Shown here: piece by piece, positions 57,806-64,000 of the stretch
Numbering within the stretch: the first letter of the stretch is position 1
How the letters are laid out: each line of letters opens with the position of its first letter
Source: Cyanophora paradoxa
Taxonomy: Eukaryota; Glaucocystophyceae; Cyanophorales; Cyanophoraceae
NCBI GenBank assembly: GCA_004431415.1
Contig: QPMI01000469.1
Span: 1 to 64,000, forward strand
DNA length: 64,000 nt
Reading direction: 5' to 3'
The notes under the pieces: model-generated
Told to the model about the DNA's origin: nothing
What the model saw: the letters and a program-made list of their open reading frames with translations, nothing else
Databases searched by the model: none
Made by a program: the position numbers and the translations under genes

Positions 57806-60800
57806 ATGGATGCCGGAAAAGCTGTCGAGGCGCACGCCCCGGGCAACGTGTGGCTGGCCTCGATAGATGGCGGCAGGGTCGTGAGCTGCGGCGCGGACGG
57901 CGCTGTGTGCGTATACGCCGTGTCGGACAGCTCTATCGTTCTCGAAGCCAAGGAGGTCGTGCACGACGCAGCCATCAGAGCAATCGCTTTCGATCCCAAG
58001 GCGCGTCTGCCGAGGGCAGTCTCCTCCAGTGGCTAAGTGTGCGCAGGACTCGCGCTTGGCGACGGTCGGCGAGGACCGCAAGACGCACGTCGTCTCATTC
58101 CCTTCCCTTCAGGATAAGCGCACCGCTCTCCGCTCGGGTGTCGCCGCGCGCGCGGCCGCTTTCAGCACGACCGGTCTCCTCGCGGTGAGCGTAACCCGTA
58201 TCGGAACACTTTCCGGATTCAAATTCTCATTCTGATACACCAGATTGGTGGCGAGTGCGTCCATCTAAATACAAGTCGACGTCTCGATGCGCACCGTTAA
58301 CGTTGTGGCAGCGACGACGTCGTGTCTATAATCAAATTGGCCGGTGATCAGCGTACATTCACGTTGAAAGTCACGACTCCAGTCCTCTCTGTGGCATTCA
58401 GCGCCGACGGCTCTCGCCTTGTGGTTGCTTCTTCGGATGGCTTGGTTCGTATTCACAAGGTTGAACAGGCCAGTGAATCGCTCCAGGAGGAATTCGCGGA
58501 GGCCTTATTCCCCAAAAAATCTCTTTCAACGTCTGTGCTGGCTCAAGTTCACTTCCATATGTTGTATCTGAGTGATCTTCCACAGGGCCCAAGGATCATG
58601 CCAGGTTGCTTTCAACTCGGCAGGCACCACCGTTGCTGTAGCTGGGGGCGCCGGTCCGTGTCCTTGATAATTCAGATTCGATGTTTCGATGACAAAGAGC
58701 AGACGTCGCTTTGTTGAGCAAACGCAGCTCTGGATCTTGGAAGCAATCGAGGCTTCAGAACGCTGAAGCTGTCGGTTCGACAACCCAGGTAATGCGTCTG
58801 TCGTAATACCTCCGGTTCCAACTTTTCTCAAGAGGGCAATGCAGGGAGTCGGATTCAGCTCTGATGGAAGCATGCTTGCTGTGTCGCGGGGCAAAACCCT
58901 TGAATTTTGGAATGTCAAAATCGCTTCTCTCATGCACAGGTACATAATCTCTTTAACGGACTCTTTGTGCTAGCTGGGTATGCTAGCACAAACATACACA
59001 ATCTATCTCCTGAGATGGGTATGCAGCTGTGACGCGCAGAAGCCAATTTCAAGCATACTATCTCCTTGGAACATCGACAGTCCGATTGTTGTGGTGCGTC
59101 AATTGCCAGGACTCTGTGTTGCATCTCATTCGTGGGCATGGCAGGCGGACAAAGGAGGCGGTCTCACCATTTTCAACCTGAAGATGGAAGCAGTCGTTCA
59201 AGACGAGCGTCTGGAGGTCCCTGCCGCTGCTGAGGTGCGGATAAGTGCACATGTTGTTTTCCCAGGATTAATTTTCGTGGATGCCGCAAATGATAAGGAC
59301 TGGCACGGTGCTGAGGAAGAAGAAGAGTACAACCCACAAGTCGTGGCCGAGAATCTGGTGGGCACTGAGGGCAACCCTGACCAGGAACATGATGTTGCCC
59401 AATCAATTGAGAACACGATTGATCTTGATCATGACGAGCATGATTCAAAAAGCCCGCTGAGAGCCCCTGTGCGCTTGCACACATCACGTAAAGAGATATC
59501 CAACGAAATAGGTGAGCGTAACTGAGCCACCTCAATACTTTGTTCTAACTAATTGCCTCCTTGGATGCTTCCGTAGCCGAGTGCCAGCCTGCAATCCACC
59601 CTGGTGCTACGCCGAAGAACAGAACGAATCGTCGCTTTCTTGGTAAGGCAACAGTGCGAAACATGGTTTTTATTTCTTACCACTCGTGATAGCATACAAC
59701 ATGGTTGGTTGCGTTATCACCAAGGAGGATGTCGAAGATGGTGTGTCGCACATTGAAATTGAATGGTGGGATCATGATTTCCATCGACCGATCAAGTTCC
59801 GTGATGAGTATAACTTCGATATGGCTGCGATGGGTCCGATTGTTGGTTGCACTTAGAGGTTTTTCTTTCTAATGGTCGATCTCGTGGGCAGGGAACGAGG
59901 GTGTGATTTTTGGGGGCCCGCCCAGCCCTGATGGCACTCACCCCAGTGCTATCTTCTACAAGCCATTTGATCCCTGGGCGTTGAAGAGCGATTGGACTTA
60001 CTATGCAGCAAACGCTATAGAGGAGGAGTTTGATGGTGAGCTTTTGATCTATCAAGCACGCCTGATTATTTTACACATTCTGCGTGTGCAGCTGTGGCGA
60101 TGGGCTCTGGTTGGGTTGCTGCATCTTCGTCTTCTAAATCCGCTGGACAACTGCTACGGATCATTTCATTGGGCGGTGTACAAATGCATGTGATTTCTTT
60201 AAGCGGCGCTGTGGTCGCACTAGCTGGCTCGGGAAATCGCCTTGCCGTGGTTCAACATCACACTGCTCCAGTCGATGGTGCAATGTCCTCATTGTCTCTT
60301 TCCCGTCCTCATTGTCTCTTTCCCCAATCGGCCCACTGAAAGAGCCTTTGCAGCAAGCCAGATCCAGATGGTTACGATGTACGAGGTTGGCACATCCATG
60401 AAGAAAGTCTTCACTGAAATGCTACCCCTTTCCCCAGGGGAGAAACTTCGATGGATTGGATTTTCTCCGTTCGGGGTCAGTGCATTTCCCCGATACTTTT
60501 GCTCCTTTGATTAGAGCTCACTTTTCCTTGTCTTCAGGTCGCAGCACTTGATACAAACCACATTCTTCGCGTTTACTCCGAGTCCTCTAGCACTTGGATT
60601 CCTGTTTTTGATGGGAACAGTGTGAAGAGCAGCGAAGATGCGAATGAACACTTCTTTATTGCAGGCATTGATGATCGGAAGGTCCACTGCGTGCATGTTC
60701 GGGTGTGCTTTGGCCTCCTGCTTTGAGATTCGCCCTGAAATTGCTTATCAATCCGGCAGAATGCCAGGTGGCCGGCAGTGGCCCCACGGCCTTCTGTCAC

Positions 60801-61797
60801 TGGGGTGAGCAGACAAGAGTCCTCCTGTTCCTCACGCGTGCTGCTTAGAGCCGAGCGCAGTACCCTCTGGCAATCCCTGTCCTTGGCAAGACGTCGAACT
60901 CTGCTGCTGATTTCGACTCGGAGTTGATCCTGGAGCGCATGAGGCTCACTGCACTGAGGTCCCAGCAAGAGGACCCCGCAAGTGTTCAAAGAGCCATCAC
61001 ATTGTTTGAAAAGACGCTCCTCACTCAACTAGTGGTGCGGGATGTGCATTTGGCTGTTGTGGCTCTGGAGTTGCTTGACTCGAGACTACAGAGCTTTGCC
61101 AAAAACGATTCCCTTGTTCGTGCTCTGGATCTGTTCGACCTGCTGCACCTCTCCAAGAGTCGAGACATTGCCATTCGAATGATGCAGACATTGCGCATGT
61201 CCGCCCTTGCTGAGAGGATGTACAAGTCACACCAGGTTTGTATGGCATGCTACAATCTCCTGGCAGTACTAGTTTCATTTCCGTGATTTCCTTGGCAGGA
61301 GAAAGAGGTTGCCGAAGCAGCAGCTCAGATGGCAGCCGCTTCTGATGTGCACACATCAGGACAGCCCACATCCGCCCACAGCCATGAGGGCCGCTTGCCA
61401 GAACAAGATGAGGATCAAGAGGCATCTTCACCCCCCCGACGCCAGGGTAGAACGACCTCTACAAAGGTGGCTGAGAAGCAGCAAGATGAACATGTTGTTC
61501 ATGTGGACGATTCTCCGAGTTCCTCGGAAGATGTTGCACCAGAACAGCTTCCAAAAACCGAGAGCAAGTGAGCCATGCAATGGTTTATTCGCCAGAAGTG
61601 ATGCACAGCTCAACCCGATCTGCAGGCCGGTTGATAAAGAAGCCCGCCCAAAAGCTCGCAACCCGTTTGCCAAGCTTTCAGCAAAACAGATGCCAGCAAG
61701 TGAGCCTGCAGCCCTGGGGAAGAAGACCACAGGAGAAGGAACTCGGAAGCGGCAGGTGACGATTGCCGACCGCCCTGCAAAAAAACAAAAGTCTTGA
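57806..61797 (+). CDS. WDHD1: WDHD1/AND-1/Ctf4-like replisome WD40 protein
   Basis: Ctf4/AND-1 links the CMG helicase with DNA polymerase alpha at replication forks. The gene starts MDAGKAVEAHAPGNVWLAS and shows WD40 blades (GRVVSCGADGAVCVYAV, DSRLATVGEDRKTHVVSF, TPVLSVAFSADGSRLVVASSDG). A low-complexity acidic stretch follows, then the SepB/Ctf4 propeller (AVAMGSGWVAASSSS, QLRIISLGGVQMHVISLSG, VVALAGSGNRLAVVQ, LRWIGFSPFGVAALD). Next is a helical part (PLAIPVLGKTSNSAADFDSE, LDLFDLLHLSKSRDIAIRMM) and a basic tail with RNPFAKLSA, ending KKQKS at 61797. The first intron has a GC donor at 58001. Exon borders between 58500 and 60000 were traced only partly. Orthology rests on domain order and on the middle domain, where HMMB text is absent. 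Confidence 0.85.
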
Positions 61798-62932
61798 ATA
61801 TAGATAGAGCTAGTTGTTAACTAGTAACACATTGTGGATCGCGGCCTCGAGTTGGTCACATCTGCGGCATGCGATGTTGATGTGATCCGCACCGCTTGAA
61901 AGCATGCAGGCCTACGTCGACGCGTGGTTACGAGGATCTTTTCATCAGCGCGGAGAGCATTAGCCTAGTAGGCTCATGAAGGAGTTCCGCTTATGCCATG
62001 GTGATTCGATTACGATCACGATTAGGATCACTTCGTCATTGTTCCGGGGGGGCCCGGGACCACATCGCGATCGATATCGTGGCCTTTGGTAATATCGAAC
62101 ACTCCTTGATCTTAGCTATAGTGATCATGACCGAAGACTCCTGGATTGGGAGTGTATATATATAGGGGTTCCAGATCCGTGTCTGCACACTCGCCCTAGC
62201 TATCCGGATGAAAATGAGAATTAATCTGGTGGGCACATATGGCATGTAGCTATATATATAGCTAGCTAGAGTGTCCGCGGAGCTATATATAGGGGGCCAC
62301 GCATACGCAGGGCCCGGCCCAGCCGGCGCGCGCGGCCGCAGTACCATAGAAGTACACCCAGTACACCCCACACTTGGTAGCCTGGGCTCAGTGTGACTTG
62401 TGGTTTGAATTCGTGTCCAAATGCTGCTAGTGAATCATTTTTGAATCCTTTTTTGTGTCACTGGGTACGTCACAGTGCTGCCCATGGCCAGTTGCAATTG
62501 ATGAATTCGAAGAATTCGAAACTTGAAATGAGAAAAGTAAGAATGAAAGATTCCTCCCCATGCAGTACGTATACATACGTATACGTATACGTGGCATCGG
62601 CTGTGATCATATGCATGCAGACCGGACATCGGATTCGTCGCGATCGCCCCCGCCGAGCTCGAGTCGATCATGCATGCCATGATGCATATGAATTTCCGAA
62701 TTCGGATTCACTGTCATTAAGAAACTTGAAACATGCCATATGCATGATAAGCCCGTGCCACTGGGCCATGGTACCTGTGTATTTTTTGACGCGACATTGA
62801 CACAAGATGTCGATCACTGAGTCAGCTGCAGCTAGCTATAGCTGTTTGACTGGTACTGTACGTACGTATACATGTACATGTAGCTGCGTATGCGAATCGA
62901 AATTGAGCCTCGGAGATTGAAACTGAGGTAAA
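61798..62932. repeat. Intergenic repeats with inverted family A copy
   Basis: GATTCGATTACGATCACGATTAGG near 62008 belongs to the GATTA motif group. An inverted family A end occupies about 62286-62425 (GGCCACGCATACGCAGGGC..., CACACTTGGTAGCCTGGGC, GAATTCGTGTCCAAATGC). Patches of TAGCTATATATAGC lie near 62245-62295. No gene was recognised. Confidence 0.6.
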
Positions 62933-63518
62933 TTGAATAAGAGAGAGAGAGAGAGAGAGAAATGCAGTAGACACATCCACGCCAGCACTGCGGCAAGACT
63001 GGGTATGACAAAGCCGCAGAGGCCCCGAATGGGACGTGCAAGGCCCGTCAGGGACCCACTAGCGTGGGGAATGAGTGGAAGCCACGTACAGGACCTGGGC
63101 CACCACCCCCAGGGCGCCAGCAGAATGGAAAGCCAACCTATGTGGACACCCGACGGCGCCACAGAGGAAGAGCCTGAATCCCCGTGGGCTCTACTAGGCT
63201 AAGGAGAAGGAATACAGCCTGTGCATGCCCCGCTCCGGAAGGGACGCAAAAGATGGTGCCGCATCCAGTTGAGAGGCGTGCGGCGGTAGGGCACTGCAGC
63301 ACTGCGGCACTGCGGGGATACGTGCTGGGACGAATCAACTTTCGAACCCCAGATCATGATTGAAATTGTTGGCGATAGAGCATTTGGACAACAATCGAAG
63401 GCGAAATCAAGCTAATGCAGATGCTCTTTCTAGGTGACGGCAGATGGCTGGGCCCAATCATCTTTTTGTTTTCGATTTCCGACCCTGCAGACGGACAACA
63501 GAGAACCTCAAAAAATGA
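62933..63518. other. Unassigned stretch with (GA)n run
   Basis: A GA-dinucleotide run lies at about 62941-62961. The text after it reads open in two frames (for example KAAEAPNGTCKARQGPTSVG), but I recognise no domain. The 3' exon of the minus-strand ORF at the right edge may lie here, since CCGTCTGCAG on the minus strand near 63490 is a plausible acceptor. Confidence 0.35.
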
Positions 63519-63998
63519 TTAAAGGATGGTAAAAGGTCCAATATGTGATCTCACCCAAGGGCGGCTGCCTGCTGCTTGCCACTGATTCCAGTCGAATAAT
63601 TGGCTGTCCAGTGAGGGATCTTCGGATGAAGCCCTTGAAGGTCTGGATGGTGAATGCGCTTCAAGCTCTGGGGGATGCGGAAGCTGGTGGTTGTTGGCGG
63701 GGGCGTTTGGGATGTTGGAGATTCGGGGAAGGCCGGAGGGCGCCGTCCGTGAAAAGCTCTGTGAACCGACACGAAAAGGGACATCACAGAATCGAGCTGT
63801 GAGCTCTATGAAACGTGCTCTGAGAGACAGGGGCAGAGCTGATGGATCAAGCGGTTCGGGAGGGAGGTCGTGTTCTGAAGCGAAGGAAGCGGCTAGCTTC
63901 TCAAAAGTAGGCGAAAAAGGGCCTTGCCGCGAAGTAGCTTGCTGAGTTGTAAGCTCCTTCTGGAGCCGTGCAATCGTGCCCTCAAGGAGGGTGATCTT
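63519..63998 (-). CDS. Partial unidentified protein, runs off the right edge
   Basis: The minus strand is open for 159 codons from the window edge to a TAA at 63519-63521. It begins with a coiled-coil-like stretch (ITLLEGTIARLQKELTTQQ), then FEKLAASFASEHDLPPEPL, LSLRARFIELTARFCDVPF and a Pro/Ser-rich tail through SLDSQLFDWNQWQAAGSRP. A donor (TGG followed by GTGAGATC near 63552) offers an alternative ending after splicing. Amino-acid composition looks coding, not repeat-like. The start lies beyond the window and I recognise no family. Confidence 0.55.
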   Translation of the reverse strand, partial: KITLLEGTIARLQKELTTQQATSRQGPFSPTFEKLAASFASEHDLPPEPLDPSALPLSLRARFIELTARFCDVPFRVGSQSFSRTAPSGLPRISNIPNAPANNHQLPHPPELEAHSPSRPSRASSEDPSLDSQLFDWNQWQAAGSRPWVRSHIGPFTIL

Positions 63999-64000
63999 CG

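Overview
This window is a GC-rich, intron-rich nuclear fragment of a photosynthetic eukaryote. It carries a nuclear gene for Mg-protoporphyrin IX methyltransferase, a plastid-type ATP/ADP translocase and a plastid-type Obg GTPase, next to plainly eukaryotic genes (Aurora kinase, CKS1, SUMO E1 subunit, AP-2 sigma, RPS21, WDHD1/Ctf4) and a eukaryotic tRNA-Val(CAC). The predicted plastid presequences place Phe at or near the N-terminus (MAFV, MQFA, MFVS, MYGF). That is known for transit peptides of red algae and glaucophytes, so I infer a primary-plastid alga of one of those groups. The species cannot be named from the sequence alone.

Most gene models were rebuilt exon by exon from splice signals plus family conservation. 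Several close exactly in frame: TLC 721 aa, ChlM 375, ClpP 271, GALT 338, Aurora 339, RidA 190, CKS1 89, RPS21 82. Introns are mostly 45-100 nt. An unusually large share, about one in ten of those resolved, are GC-AG rather than GT-AG. There are microexons of 5, 12, 21 and 22 nt and an exon whose coding part is only the ATG.

Layout: 1-4.5 kb is satellite and minisatellite DNA with no recognised gene. 5-7 kb is a broken Ty3/gypsy-type integrase. 7.4-12.7 kb holds a NUMOD3-motif gene, ClpP, ChlM and a truncated HSP90 5' end. 12.7-14.4 kb is dispersed repeats. 14.7-23.8 kb is a gene-dense block (CKS1, SAE1, TLC, AP2S1, GALT). 23.8-25.6 kb is repeats. 25.6-29.2 kb holds COQ6, tRNA-Val and a phosphopantetheinyl transferase. 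29.2-35.9 kb is almost pure repeat DNA, including a 2.25-kb foldback structure and a (TA)n tract of about 157 bp. 35.9-46.5 kb holds RidA, an armadillo-like gene, RPS21, a triplicated LRR module, ObgC and LpxA. 46.7-48.2 kb is a palindrome-rich block and a 151-bp minisatellite. 49.3-61.8 kb holds a very large RRM/Plus3/AT-hook/CW gene, Aurora and WDHD1. The right end holds repeats and a partial minus-strand ORF.

The genes form no operon or shared pathway. They are housekeeping genes of plastid, mitochondrion, cell cycle and trafficking. Many are arranged head to head with 39-360 bp between start codons, which suggests shared promoters. Dispersed repeats, including a family with terminal inverted repeats, fill the gaps.
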